A stretch of DNA of 64,000 nucleotides from Martelella sp. NC20. GTDB taxonomy: Bacteria > Pseudomonadota > Alphaproteobacteria > Rhizobiales > Rhizobiaceae. Numbering within the stretch: the stretch's first letter is position 1; the number at the start of each line of letters is the position of its first letter. Location: positions 1,414,001 through 1,478,000 of the forward strand of contig NZ_CP054861.1 of assembly GCF_013459645.1 (NCBI RefSeq), in the 5' to 3' direction. Below, piece by piece: positions 26,634 through 35,589 of this stretch. The translations under genes were made by a program, and so were the position numbers. Below the pieces are notes generated by a model that saw nothing but the letters and a program-made list of their open reading frames with translations, had not been told where the DNA came from and searched no databases.

Positions 26634-27242
26634 ATGAAACCGAAGCAGACTGCGCCCGAATATATCTATCCCGTGTCCATCGTGATTGCCGTTGTCGGCG
26701 TGAAGCAGATCACGTTCAACAAATGGCGAACCCGCAATGGCCTGTTTCCGCGCACACAACAGGAAAAGGGCTGGAGCTATTATTCCGTCGCCGATATCTG
26801 CGTGGCCTCTGCCGTCAAAGGCATGACCGCACACGGCGCGCAGGCAAAGTTTGCAACTAAAGCCGCCATGGCGCTGCTGCCGCGCTTCGAGGAGATCGAC
26901 AGGGCAGCGCGGGAACATGGCGAAGATCAGAGCCGGCTGGATGCTGTTCTGGTCAATACGGTCGCCGTGATCATGAGCGAAGACGACGCCGAAGAACACG
27001 CCGATGCCGATGTTGAAATCGAGTTCTACTCGCCGACCGTTTCGCTTCAGACGGTTTTGAAGACGGCCGACAACCGCAACCGGATGGGCTGGAATGCGGC
27101 AAGCTTCCTCGACCTGTTCGAGATCTACAAATCGGTTCTGTTTTCGCTTCAGCTTCTCGACCCGGAAGCCTTTCCGTCCCCCGTCGAACGGGAGCGGATG
27201 ACCGCCGAAGCCCTGCTCGAAGCGCTTCACGCCAACCACTAA
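26634..27242 (+). CDS. Hypothetical protein with MerR-like winged-helix N terminus
   Basis: A 202-residue protein. The first 70 residues look like a MerR-type winged helix (ITFNKWRTRNGLFPRTQQ then GWSYYSVADICVASAVKGM). The rest is helical with a short acidic stretch (SEDDAEEHADAD). The ATG at 26634 is chosen over a TTG at 26598; neither has a strong ribosome site. It lies just before the portal gene and may be a DNA-binding regulator or packaging accessory; this is a guess. Confidence 0.6.
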   Translation: MKPKQTAPEYIYPVSIVIAVVGVKQITFNKWRTRNGLFPRTQQEKGWSYYSVADICVASAVKGMTAHGAQAKFATKAAMALLPRFEEIDRAAREHGEDQSRLDAVLVNTVAVIMSEDDAEEHADADVEIEFYSPTVSLQTVLKTADNRNRMGWNAASFLDLFEIYKSVLFSLQLLDPEAFPSPVERERMTAEALLEALHANH

Positions 27243-27278
27243 CGCCAACGGTCACAACGGGAGCGGGAAAGGTATTTT

Positions 27279-28601
27279 ATGACATCCTTAATAAGAGATC
27301 TGTTTTTTAGAAAGAACAAATCAGGCGCAATACAAGGCCGTAGCGTGAACGCTGCGGCTTTCTGGCCTGATGATCCCCGCGCGGTATCCGCCAGCCGCGA
27401 CATTCGCGCCTCAACCCAGATTGTCGGCCAGCGTGTCGCAGGCCTCTATCTCAATGACCCCGTTGTCCGCTCCGCAATCGAGATCACCGTCTCGATGCTG
27501 GTCGGCGACGGGGTTCGCCTGAAGCATGCAGATGCCGAGATCGCCAAGGGCTTCAACAAGCGCCGCTTCGATCCGTCCGAAGAACAGAGCCTGCTTTCGC
27601 TTCAGCGCGCCATTGCCCGTTCCTGGGCGGTCTATGGCGAGGCGCTGGCGCTGATGCGGACGCTTGAGGGCGAGGTATCGGTCCAGATGCTGCACCCCGA
27701 TCAGCTTGAGCGGGCGAAGAATGAAGACCTGGGCAATGGCCGGGTGATAATCGCGGGTGTGGAGTTCGACGCCTACGACCGGATTGTCGCCTACTGGATA
27801 CTGCCGCAGTCGCCCGACGATCCTTTCGGCGTCTATCGCCCGTCGCAGCGCTTCGAGGCTTCGAACGTGCTGCACATCTTCGAACGGGAGTTTCCCGGCC
27901 AGACGCGGGGGATTTCCCCGCTGGTGTCGGTCCTGCCGGTTCTGAATACCGCCAGCATCGCGGTTGATGCCGGTCTCAAGAAGCTTCAGGTGGCAGCGCT
28001 CTTCACCGCGTTTCTCACCACGCCGGACGGTTCGGACGTCTTCAGCGGGGACGTGAAGCCGTCGATGGAGCCCGGTGCTACGGTTCGCCTCAATCCCGGC
28101 GAAAGCGTCGACCTGGCCGAAGGTGGCGAGGCCGGCGACCTGCCTGCTTTCCTCAAGATCCTTTACCGGCAGGTCGCCGCCGCCATCGGCTGCACCTATG
28201 AGGACCTGATCGGGGATCTTGAGGGCGTCAACTATTCGAGCTTCCGGGGCGGCGCTCTGACGGCACGGCGCAAGGCCGATGCTCGCCGGGCACTGCTGAT
28301 CATCGACGGCTTTCTCATGCCGCTCTATCGCCGCTGGCGGGCCGTGGAAGCCCTTCGCGGCAATCTTTCGGCCGAGATCGAGGAGCCGGAATGGATCGAG
28401 CCCTCCTGGCCGCAGGTCGACCCGATGAAGGAAGCACAGGCCGATATCGATCTTGTCGATGCCGGTCTCAAGAGCCGCAAGGAAGTCATCGAAGGCCGGG
28501 GCCGCGACTTCGAGACGGTCGAGGCCGAGATCGCCGCCGACAGCTTTTCCCGCAACACCCCAAAGGCAACAGCGCCCGAACAGGAGGCCATAGACGAATG
28601 A
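27279..28601 (+). CDS. Phage portal protein, lambda GpB type
   Basis: A 440-residue portal protein forming the dodecameric DNA entry ring of the head. Lambda-type portal features are the segment VRSAIEITVSMLVGDGVRLK, the YGEALALMRTL strand, HPDQLERA and the helix GQTRGISPLVSVLPVLN. The C terminus contains the wing and crown helices (GCTYEDLIGDLEGVNYSSFRG has its key positions at 28189-28250). The ATG has an AAAGG site. The next gene starts inside its stop codon (ATGA), showing translational coupling. Confidence 0.93.
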   Translation: MTSLIRDLFFRKNKSGAIQGRSVNAAAFWPDDPRAVSASRDIRASTQIVGQRVAGLYLNDPVVRSAIEITVSMLVGDGVRLKHADAEIAKGFNKRRFDPSEEQSLLSLQRAIARSWAVYGEALALMRTLEGEVSVQMLHPDQLERAKNEDLGNGRVIIAGVEFDAYDRIVAYWILPQSPDDPFGVYRPSQRFEASNVLHIFEREFPGQTRGISPLVSVLPVLNTASIAVDAGLKKLQVAALFTAFLTTPDGSDVFSGDVKPSMEPGATVRLNPGESVDLAEGGEAGDLPAFLKILYRQVAAAIGCTYEDLIGDLEGVNYSSFRGGALTARRKADARRALLIIDGFLMPLYRRWRAVEALRGNLSAEIEEPEWIEPSWPQVDPMKEAQADIDLVDAGLKSRKEVIEGRGRDFETVEAEIAADSFSRNTPKATAPEQEAIDE

Positions 28602-30394
28602 CGCTTCTCATGCGCCGGACACACGCCCGGCCAAACTCATACGATCCAGAAACCCGCAGCTTCACCGTGATCGCGGCCACCGAAGCGCCCGTCGATCGCG
28701 GCGATCATATTGAGGTTCTGGACCTTGACGCATTCTTTGCCGCAGGCCTGCCCGAAAGCCTGCCGCTTCAGACCGACCATTCCCAGAGTGTCCGCGACAC
28801 GGTCGGCCGCATGAATAATTTCCGGATCGAGACCATCGACGGCAGGCGCGCGCTTGTCGCCGATGCCGTGCTTTCCGGCCGTGCCGACAACGAAGCTCTT
28901 GCCGCCAACCTGAAGGACGGCGCGCAGACGGGGTTCTCGGTCGGCTACACCGTTTCCCGCTGGCAGAAGTCGAAGGACGGCCAGACGGGAAAGCCGATGC
29001 GACGCGCCGTAGCCGGGCGGTTCGTCGAAGGCTCGCTTGTCATCAACCCGGCAGACGCAAACGCTTTCGTAAGGATGGAAGACATGGAAACAGAAACGCA
29101 GACCGGCAATGAAAACGCCGGTCTCGATGACGCCACGCTGCGCACACTCGCCCGTTCGGCAGGCATCGCCGACGCCACGATTGACGGCGTTCTTTCGCGT
29201 GACGGCAACAGCGAAGCCCGCATGCGGGCGCTGCTCGAAAGCCTGGGGACCGCGCCGACCGTCCGCAGCGCTGGCAACCACAACGAGGACACGCTCGACA
29301 ATCCGCAGGTACTTTGCCGCGCGGCCATCGATGCCTTCGACGCCATAAACCGGGGGCAGGCGCCGACCGGGGCCGCTTCGGCTGTCTTTGCTGAAGGCGA
29401 GGCCGCTTTCGCCCGCAAGATCCTGCGCAATGCCGGACAAAGTATCGCCGGGCTCTCCGATGCCATGGTGCTGCGCAACGCTGCCGCTACCGCCGACTAT
29501 GCGATCATTGCCGGCGGCACCTTCAACCTGTCCATGCGTCGGGAATACGAGGCCGCGCTCTCCCCGATTGCCGCGCTGTTCGGCGAGACGACGGTCGAGA
29601 GCTTCAACAAGGAAACCTCCGGCCTCGTGGACTGGACGACGCTTGCCATCGGCGACAAGCTCGAAAACGGCCACTACAAGGCCTCTTACGTCGATGAGAG
29701 CGGCGAGACGATCTATGTCTCGACCATTGGCGGGGTGACCTCGGTTTCCCGCGAGCTTTCGATCAATGCCGGTTCCCGGCTGGGCGACATGGGCACCAAA
29801 TACGGCAAGCGCCTTGCCGCCGACCTCGCCGACCGACAGGTCGCATTCCTCGAACAGAGCAACGGAGCCGGGCCGAAGATGGCGGACGGCAAGGCCGTGT
29901 TCCATGCCAGCCGAGGCAATATCGCAACCTTCGAGAATGCCGGTTCCACTGATCTGGAAACCATGACGCTGGCGGCAAGGGAACTCCTGGTCATCCGGTC
30001 TGCCATGTCCCGCCGCAAGGGTAAGGGCAATGTGATCATCGGCGTTTACCCGACGCACTGGCTGGTTGCGCCGGAATTCGAACCCGATGCCATCCGCATG
30101 CTGGCTTCGACCTCGCCAAGCTCGGTTGCTGAAGTCAATCCGCTGGCAGGAAAGCTTGAGATCGTCGCCGAACCCCGGCTGAGCGAGACCAACCAGAGCT
30201 GGTTTGTTGCCGCACCCGCCAAGATGGACGGCGCAACCCGGGTGATGCTGCGCGGCAATGAAGCGCCGTTCACCGACAGCCGCCAGAACTTCGACACCGA
30301 CGCCATCGACTTCAAGATCCGACAGGACTTCGGCCTCGGCTGGCTGGAATGGCGTTCGTGGACCCGGCTCGACCATACGGAGGCGGCGGGCTGA
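28598..30394 (+). CDS. Prohead protease-major capsid protein fusion
   Basis: A 598-residue two-domain protein. Residues 1-155 resemble an HK97-type prohead serine protease (TDHSQSVRDTVGRM with the catalytic His, and GAQTGFSVGYTVSRW with the Ser). A linker of about 120 residues, rich in Asp, Glu and Asn, probably acts as scaffold. Residues 290-598 are an HK97-fold major capsid protein with ETTVESFNKETSGL and the terminal FGLGWLEWRSW. In a fusion of this kind self-cleavage releases the capsid. Start overlaps the portal stop by four bases; stop overlaps the next start by one. Confidence 0.9.
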   Translation: MTLLMRRTHARPNSYDPETRSFTVIAATEAPVDRGDHIEVLDLDAFFAAGLPESLPLQTDHSQSVRDTVGRMNNFRIETIDGRRALVADAVLSGRADNEALAANLKDGAQTGFSVGYTVSRWQKSKDGQTGKPMRRAVAGRFVEGSLVINPADANAFVRMEDMETETQTGNENAGLDDATLRTLARSAGIADATIDGVLSRDGNSEARMRALLESLGTAPTVRSAGNHNEDTLDNPQVLCRAAIDAFDAINRGQAPTGAASAVFAEGEAAFARKILRNAGQSIAGLSDAMVLRNAAATADYAIIAGGTFNLSMRREYEAALSPIAALFGETTVESFNKETSGLVDWTTLAIGDKLENGHYKASYVDESGETIYVSTIGGVTSVSRELSINAGSRLGDMGTKYGKRLAADLADRQVAFLEQSNGAGPKMADGKAVFHASRGNIATFENAGSTDLETMTLAARELLVIRSAMSRRKGKGNVIIGVYPTHWLVAPEFEPDAIRMLASTSPSSVAEVNPLAGKLEIVAEPRLSETNQSWFVAAPAKMDGATRVMLRGNEAPFTDSRQNFDTDAIDFKIRQDFGLGWLEWRSWTRLDHTEAAG

Positions 30395-30663
30395 TGGCGG
30401 AAGAACAGGCGATATCCGAACAGACTGCGGTGCCTCAGACGCCTCAGGAGCGGCTGCGGGATGCGCAATTGGCGCTTCACAAGCTCGAAATCGGGCAGAG
30501 CGTGGTGACGATCTCCTATGAGGGCGAGAGCGTCAGCTACACCGCCGCCAACCGCACATCGCTTCAGGCCTATATCCGCCGCCTGCAAGCCGAACTTGGG
30601 GTCGCCGCGCAGGCGAGCCCGCGCATCTTCAACATTCAGGGACGAAGGGGCTACAGGCCATGA
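30394..30663 (+). CDS. gpW-like head-tail connector
   Basis: An 89-residue protein matching the lambda gpW pattern: a helix with RLRDAQLALHKLEIG, then the short beta segment VVTISYEGESVSYTAANR and a second helix SLQAYIRRLQAELG. gpW closes the portal after packaging and offers the platform for tail attachment. Its presence without tail genes is what a satellite that borrows tails would need. It overlaps both neighbours by one and four bases. Confidence 0.85.
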   Translation: MAEEQAISEQTAVPQTPQERLRDAQLALHKLEIGQSVVTISYEGESVSYTAANRTSLQAYIRRLQAELGVAAQASPRIFNIQGRRGYRP

Positions 30664-30980
30664 AGAACTTCATTCAGCCCGGCAACATTGTCGATCTCAC
30701 CGCGCCGGCAGGCGGGCTTGCCTCCGGGCAGGCGCATTTGTTCGGGGCGCTGTTCGGCATTGCCACCACAGCCGCCGCAGAAGGTCAGAAACTGGCCGTG
30801 TCGCTCGAAGGCGTGTTCGCGCTTCCGAAGGCCGCAGGCGACAGCCTGGCCGAAGGTGAGGCCGTCTACTGGGATGGCGCGGCCATCACCGCCGACAGCG
30901 CCGGCAACACGCTTGTCGGCCATGCCGTCGAAGCCGCGGCGGTAGCTGCAACCACAGTTACGGTTCGCGTCAGAAACTGA
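30660..30980 (+). CDS. DUF2190 capsid decoration protein
   Basis: A 106-residue small beta-rich protein of the DUF2190 family, associated with phage head decoration or cement. Visible is the opening NFIQPGNIVDLTAPAGG, the segment ALFGIATTAA, and the EGEAVYWD-x-AAIT strand. The start overlaps the gpW-like gene by four bases. It is the last head gene; a hairpin follows. Confidence 0.82.
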   Translation: MKNFIQPGNIVDLTAPAGGLASGQAHLFGALFGIATTAAAEGQKLAVSLEGVFALPKAAGDSLAEGEAVYWDGAAITADSAGNTLVGHAVEAAAVAATTVTVRVRN

Positions 30981-30991
30981 CGCGGGCAGAC

Positions 30992-31026
30992 TTCGGCGAG
31001 GGCGTTCTGAATCCGTCCTCGCCGAA
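30992..31026 (+). terminator. Hairpin after the head-gene operon
   Basis: TTCGGCGAGG (30992-31001) and CCTCGCCGAA (31017-31026) are perfectly complementary over a 15-base loop. No T tract follows, so it may be a weak terminator or RNA-stabilising structure. A second imperfect hairpin (GGCCTC...GAGGCC) lies near 31087-31123. Confidence 0.5.
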
Positions 31027-31142
31027 ACGCCAGTCAAGCGCATGTGACTGGTGAGCGGCGTTCTCCTTTGTCCGCCGCTGCAAAGGCCTCTCCCCGTGTT
31101 CACTCATGGCGGGGGGAGGCCCGGAAACAACGGGAAGTGAAG

Positions 31143-31541
31143 ATGACAAAAATAGATCGTTCGGAGATTGAGCCGGACACCCCTTTGAGGCTGAAGGTTG
31201 CGGCCAAAATTGCTTTTCCGGACGGAAGCATGACGGACAGCGGCCTTCGCAGCGAGATCGCGAAAGGGCGGTTGGCGGTCGAGAGGATCGCCGGTCGCCA
31301 GTATGTGACATTGAATGCAATTAAGGAAATGAGGGCACTATGCCGCGAAGAGCGAAAGGCACACGGCTTTATCTCAGAAGCCGCAAAGGTCGTCCGTCAG
31401 TCTGGGTCATCCTCGACGGACCCGTTGAGGTCAGCACGGGATGCGGCGAGCATGATCGCGGAGAAGCTGAAAAAGCCCTCGAACGCTATCTTACCGAAAA
31501 GCATCGCCCGGAATGGCATCGCGGAAGTCCGGCAGAAGTAG
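31143..31541 (+). CDS. Excisionase-like protein overlapping the integrase gene
   Basis: A 132-residue basic protein. Residues 10-75 resemble a winged-helix excisionase (RLKVAAKIAFPDGSMTDSGL, then GRLAVERIAGRQYVTLNAI). The start has a GGGAAGTGA site. It lies directly upstream of the integrase, and its last 202 bases overlap the integrase coding region in another frame; the C-terminal third may therefore be constrained by the integrase frame. Excision function is inferred from fold and position. Confidence 0.65.
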   Translation: MTKIDRSEIEPDTPLRLKVAAKIAFPDGSMTDSGLRSEIAKGRLAVERIAGRQYVTLNAIKEMRALCREERKAHGFISEAAKVVRQSGSSSTDPLRSARDAASMIAEKLKKPSNAILPKSIARNGIAEVRQK

Positions 31542-32503
31542 CAGTCGCTGACGTGCTTGCCTTTTACGGCGAGCATCGCGCTCCTGAGCTCACACATCCG
31601 GAACTTGTCGGCTATCACCTTATCCCGCTGCTCGACTTCTTTGGCGACAAGCTTTGTGCCTTCATCGATGCCAGTTCGTGCCGTGCCTATTGGCGTGGCC
31701 GCATGGAAGGCAAGATCGGAAGACGGGTGGTGAAGCAGGGCACGGCGCGTCGCGAGCTTGAGACATTGCAGGCGGCGCTGCGTTTCGCATATCAGAGCAA
31801 CAAGCTGGCTTTTCCCGTGCCGGTTACGCTGCCTGAGAAAGCCCCGCCGCGAGAGCGTTGGTTGACGCGTACGGAAGCTGCCGCGTTGATCGCCGGCGCA
31901 CTCGGCATCACGCCGGTCGCCTACGACCTGGCCAGCCGGAAGCCGGTAAAATGGGGCCGGATGTTCCGGCCTTCCTATCATGTCGCCCGGTTCATCCTGA
32001 TCGGGCTCTATACCGGCACGCGTCACGACGCGATTTTGAACATGCGTTGGAAACAGAACTCCAAAGGCGGATGGTTCGACCTCGATCACGGCATCATGTA
32101 TCGGCGCGGGCAAGGCCAGGCCGAAACCAACAAGCGCCGCCCGCCCGTTCCGATCCAAGAAAATCTCGCGGCGCATGTCGAGCGCTGGAAGCGAATCACT
32201 ATTCACGGAGCGGTCGAGTATCACGGCCAGCTGATTGCCAAAGAAAAGAAGGGTTTTGCGCGTGCCCGCATATTGGCAGGGCTGGATGAAAGCGTAACGC
32301 CTCACGTTCTGCGCCATACATGCGCGACGTGGATGCTCCAGAGAGGCATTTCAACATGGGAAGTCGCGGGCTTTCTCGGCACGTCCGAGAAGGTGATTCG
32401 AGACACTTATGGCCATCATTCCCCCCACCACCTGAGTACCGCCAAAAGGCGGTTTCGTGGGCATAAAATGGGCGGCCAGAATGGAAAGGAGCTATCGCAA
32501 TGA
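31340..32503 (+). CDS. Tyrosine recombinase integrase of the satellite
   Basis: A 387-residue phage-type integrase. Catalytic residues are readable: R228 in YTGTRHD, H322 and R325 in HVLRHT, and the nucleophile Y357 in DTYGHH. The N terminus (PRRAKGTRLYLRSRKGRPSVW) fits an arm-binding domain. It ends 41 bases before the tRNA-Val gene that serves as attachment site, so it is the enzyme expected to have inserted the element. The ATG at 31340 lies inside the excisionase-like gene; conservation of the MPRRAKG start argues that this overlap is real. Confidence 0.94.
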   Translation: MPRRAKGTRLYLRSRKGRPSVWVILDGPVEVSTGCGEHDRGEAEKALERYLTEKHRPEWHRGSPAEVAVADVLAFYGEHRAPELTHPELVGYHLIPLLDFFGDKLCAFIDASSCRAYWRGRMEGKIGRRVVKQGTARRELETLQAALRFAYQSNKLAFPVPVTLPEKAPPRERWLTRTEAAALIAGALGITPVAYDLASRKPVKWGRMFRPSYHVARFILIGLYTGTRHDAILNMRWKQNSKGGWFDLDHGIMYRRGQGQAETNKRRPPVPIQENLAAHVERWKRITIHGAVEYHGQLIAKEKKGFARARILAGLDESVTPHVLRHTCATWMLQRGISTWEVAGFLGTSEKVIRDTYGHHSPHHLSTAKRRFRGHKMGGQNGKELSQ

Positions 32504-32540
32504 AAGCTGGAAGCTTAACCCCTTGCGGTAAAGGGGGAAC

Positions 32541-32618
<78 letters not shown>

Positions 32619-32699
32619 ATCCGTGGCGCGGTGTATTCCAAAATTTGGCGGCGGCGTCAACTTATTTCTGAAGCTTTTTTGACGGCCCGGCAGGCGGTT

Positions 32700-33062
32700 T
32701 CAGGCGGCCAGCACCTTTTCGACTTCATCGACCAGATCGCGCAGATGGAACGGCTTGGAGAGCACCTTGGCATCCTTCGGGGCCTGCGAATCGGCGTTCA
32801 GGGCCACGGCGGCGAAACCGGTGATGAAAATCACCTTGAGGTCGGGGTCGAGTTCGGTGGCGCGGCGCGCCAGTTCGATCCCGTCCATCTCCGGCATGAC
32901 GATATCGGTCAGGAGCAACGAGAACGGCTCTTCTCGCAGCCGGTCGTAGGCGCTTGCGCCATTGTCGAAGGCGGCGACCTGATAGCCGGCCTTTTCGAGC
33001 GCCTTCACCAGAAACCGGCGCATGTCGTCGTCATCTTCAGCAAGCAGGATTTTCAGGACCAT
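32700..33062 (-). CDS. cpdR: Single-domain response regulator CpdR
   Basis: A 120-residue stand-alone receiver domain. Acidic pocket residues are visible in LLAEDDDDM, the phospho-acceptor D53 in LLTDIVMPEMDG, and Lys in LSKPF. The block DPDLKVIFITGFAAVAL is characteristic of CpdR, the ClpXP adaptor that, when unphosphorylated, primes degradation of cell-cycle proteins in alphaproteobacteria. It ends in Leu-Ala-Ala, like CpdR proteins that are themselves ClpXP substrates. The ATG at 33062 is preferred over 33074. Confidence 0.9.
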   Translation of the reverse strand: MVLKILLAEDDDDMRRFLVKALEKAGYQVAAFDNGASAYDRLREEPFSLLLTDIVMPEMDGIELARRATELDPDLKVIFITGFAAVALNADSQAPKDAKVLSKPFHLRDLVDEVEKVLAA

Positions 33063-33219
33063 CGGTTCAACCATATCGGCGCAGGCGTCTTGTTAACGGT
33101 CTGATAGACCCTCTGTCGTAAACAAGCAATAAAGACGGGTCCAAACTTTTCAAACGCCGGCAAACCGGCTTGGCAGGAAGGCCCGGCCGTCCTAAATTCC
33201 ATGGTTTGAAGGAGCCAGG

Positions 33220-34131
33220 GTGACCAAGCGCAGCAGACAGGAACGGCCGGAGGACGGCGACAGCCGGAACGTGTTCTTCGAGGTGATCCGCCCCGAGGCG
33301 CAGACGCTGCCGCTAGTGTTCAATTCGCCGCATTCGGGCCGGGTCTATACCCGCGAGTTCCTCGCCGCCTCGCGGCTCAGTTCGCATGATATCCGCCGCT
33401 CGGAGGATCTTTATGTCGATGAGCTGTTTTCTGCAGCGCCCGCTTTCGGCGCGCCGTTGCAGCGGGCGTTTTTTCCGCGCGCCTTCCTCGATGTCAATCG
33501 CGAGCCGTTCGAACTCGATCCGCGGATGTTTTCCGCTGCCCTGCCCGCCCACATCAACGCGATCTCGCCGCGCGTTGCCGGCGGGCTCGGCACCATTCCG
33601 AAGATCGTGGCGGAGAACATGCCGATCTATGACGCGCCGCTTGACGTGGAGGATGGTCTGTCGCGGATCGAGTGGATCTACCGGCCCTATCATCAAAGCC
33701 TCAAGGCGCTGCTGCAGGATACGCGCCGCGCATTCGGCCGCGCGGTGCTGATCGACTGCCATTCGATGCCCGGCACGGTGTCGGTCGGCGGCCACCGCAG
33801 GCGACCGGATTTCATCATCGGCGACCGCTACGGCACCAGCGCCTCGGCGGCAATCGCCTATGCCGCGATCTCGATCCTCGAAGGCATGGGGTTTTCCACC
33901 GCCTATAACAAACCCTATGCGGGTGGTTTCATTACCGAGCATTACGGCCGTCCCGCCGCCGGTTGCCACGCGCTGCAGATCGAGATATCGCGCAGGCTCT
34001 ATGCCGATGAGGCCAGTCTTCAGAAGAAGCCGGAATTCGTCGCGGTCAGGCAGGCGGTCAACCTGTTCATCGGCGAGTTCGCGGCGTTCCTGATGGCGGA
34101 GGGGGAAGCGACCGGGCTTGCAGCCGAATAG
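33220..34131 (+). CDS. N-formylglutamate amidohydrolase family protein
   Basis: A 303-residue member of the HutG2/DUF1045-like N-formylglutamate deformylase family, which releases formate and glutamate in histidine breakdown or acts on related N-acyl amino acids. Landmarks are VFNSPHSGRVYTREF, DVNREPFELD, LIDCHSMPG, RPDFIIGDRYG and a C-terminal LQIEISRRLY. The start is GTG with a GGAG site. No hut genes are nearby, so the exact substrate is open. Confidence 0.88.
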   Translation: MTKRSRQERPEDGDSRNVFFEVIRPEAQTLPLVFNSPHSGRVYTREFLAASRLSSHDIRRSEDLYVDELFSAAPAFGAPLQRAFFPRAFLDVNREPFELDPRMFSAALPAHINAISPRVAGGLGTIPKIVAENMPIYDAPLDVEDGLSRIEWIYRPYHQSLKALLQDTRRAFGRAVLIDCHSMPGTVSVGGHRRRPDFIIGDRYGTSASAAIAYAAISILEGMGFSTAYNKPYAGGFITEHYGRPAAGCHALQIEISRRLYADEASLQKKPEFVAVRQAVNLFIGEFAAFLMAEGEATGLAAE

Positions 34132-34137
34132 CGCTTC

Positions 34138-34214
34138 AAAAAAAACCGCGCTCGTGGCGCGGCTAAGTCTAGGGAGGAAACACCCAAGGAGGGTATTCAC
34201 AGTCAAAAGACTGT
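34138..34214 (-). ncRNA. mmgR: mmgR (alpha-r8/suhB family) small RNA
   Basis: A predicted 77-nt trans-acting RNA. It shows a 5' hairpin ACAGTC-TTTT-GACTGT, two unpaired anti-Shine-Dalgarno CCTCC motifs (in ACCCTCCTTGG and TTTCCTCCCTAG), and a terminator CCGCGC/GCGCGG with eight T. This is the layout of the rhizobial mmgR/suhB RNA, an Hfq-bound regulator linked in Sinorhizobium to nitrogen-dependent limits on PHB granules. As in other alphaproteobacteria it lies beside an inositol-phosphatase family gene. Confidence 0.85.
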
Positions 34215-34220
34215 AATTGA

Positions 34221-34249
34221 ACTCTAGATGACGGGTTGATGACTGTCAA
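34221..34249 (-). promoter_or_regulatory. Sigma-70 promoter of mmgR
   Basis: On the minus strand TTGACA (34244-34249) and TAGAGT (34221-34226) are spaced by 17 bases, placing the transcription start near 34214 and giving a 77-nt RNA. Confidence 0.75.
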
Positions 34250-34472
34250 GCATTTTTGCCTGATATTTACGCATGGTCGACTAATGTTTAATTTTTACGC
34301 TGAAAGCTTATTTTTTACGCGTTCTTGCTCTCGTCATTGGCTGCTTTTCCGGGCTTTATCCCGGTTTCCTCCGCTCAGGCCGCGGCGGGCCTGGACGAAT
34401 CGGGCGATGACTGCCGATTGAAGCGCTTCCGCCCGAAAGTGCATATAGACAGATAGAGATGAAGGACATGAC

Positions 34473-35246
34473 ATGCTGCCCGACCGCAAATTCTTCGAGA
34501 AGCTCGCCGATGCGGCCGCCGCCGAAACCCTGCCGCGCTTTCGCTCCGGGCTCGATGTCGACAACAAGCTTTCAGGCGGCTTCGATCCCGTCACCGAAGG
34601 CGATCGCGCGGCCGAACGGGCGATCCGCGCGCTGATTGGCGAGCGCTATCCCGATCACGGCATTCTCGGGGAGGAGCATGGCGCCGAGGGGCTGAAACGC
34701 GAATGCCTCTGGGTCATCGACCCCATCGACGGTACGCGGGCCTTCATCTCGGGTGTGCCGGTCTGGGGTACGCTGGTCGGGCTTTACCACAATGGCCGGG
34801 CGACGCTTGGAATGATGGACCAGCCCTTTACCCGCGAGCGCTATTTCGCCGATGGCGAACGCAGCCACTATTCCGGGCCGGGCGGACCGCGCGTCCTGAA
34901 GACGCGCGGATGCCATGCGCTTGAGGAGGCGGTGATGTTCACCACCTCGCCGCGAATCATCGCCGACCAGCTTCAAAATAGCTACGACCGTCTGGAAGCG
35001 CGCGTGCGTCTCGCCCGCTACGGCACGGATTGTTATGCCTATTGCCTTGTGGCGGCGGGCTTCGTCGATCTGGTGGTGGAAACCGGGCTCCAGCCTTACG
35101 ACATCGGGGCCCTGATCCCGATCATCGAGCAGGCGGGCGGCGTGGTGACGACGTGGCAGGGCGGACGGCCGGAAGATGGCGGCGATATCGTCGCTGCGGC
35201 AACGCCGGACCTCCATGAGGCGGCGCTTTCAGTGCTCAACGCCTGA
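34473..35246 (+). CDS. hisN: Inositol monophosphatase family phosphatase, likely HisN-type histidinol phosphatase
   Basis: A 257-residue Mg-dependent phosphatase. Metal-site motifs are GILGEEHG, WVIDPIDGTRAFI and the C-terminal LQPYDIGALIPIIEQAGG. The extended DGTRAFISGVPVWGT is typical of HisN-type histidinol-phosphate phosphatases, the final phosphatase step of histidine synthesis in actinobacteria and many alphaproteobacteria; inositol monophosphatase activity is the alternative. It starts with ATG after a GACATGAC context with a weak site. The divergent mmgR RNA is upstream. Confidence 0.85.
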   Translation: MLPDRKFFEKLADAAAAETLPRFRSGLDVDNKLSGGFDPVTEGDRAAERAIRALIGERYPDHGILGEEHGAEGLKRECLWVIDPIDGTRAFISGVPVWGTLVGLYHNGRATLGMMDQPFTRERYFADGERSHYSGPGGPRVLKTRGCHALEEAVMFTTSPRIIADQLQNSYDRLEARVRLARYGTDCYAYCLVAAGFVDLVVETGLQPYDIGALIPIIEQAGGVVTTWQGGRPEDGGDIVAAATPDLHEAALSVLNA

Positions 35247-35553
35247 TAGCCGGGCCTGACAGCCGGGCCTGATTGCCGGATTTATCGGCAAAAAAAGGAC
35301 CGGAACCCGCCGCTTGAACAGGGGTAAAAGCGGCTCGGTTCCGGCCAAGGTTACCGCCGCCGCTGGGTCAAGAGCGGACAACGGGCCGGGACGGGTGCGC
35401 CGTAGTTCCCGGCAAGGAAATGAATGCCCCATTTCCCCTGAACGGAGCTGCAATAAAGCATTCATTTCCCGTTCATCCATAAGGCGAGTTAGCCGTATCT
35501 GCAATCGCGGAAAACGTGTCTTGGGTAGAGTGCCGTTTGCGAACGCCGAGACT
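35247..35553. other. Intergenic region before the hsp20 promoter
   Basis: About 300 bases without a convincing gene. It contains a small hairpin TGCCG/CGGCA followed by A residues near 35273-35294 and a longer GC-rich inverted repeat (CCGGAACC near 35311 and GGTTCCGG near 35337) that could end transcription of hisN. Confidence 0.5.
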
Positions 35554-35583
35554 CTTGAAATAATGCGGACAAAATCCCAGATA
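35554..35583 (+). promoter_or_regulatory. RpoH (sigma-32) promoter of hsp20
   Basis: CTTGAAA (35554-35560) and CCCAGATA (35576-35583) match the -35 CTTGAA and -10 CCCATNT elements with about 16 bases between CTTGAA and CCC. The predicted start near 35590 gives a leader of about 100 nt. Confidence 0.72.
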
Positions 35584-35589
35584 AATCAC

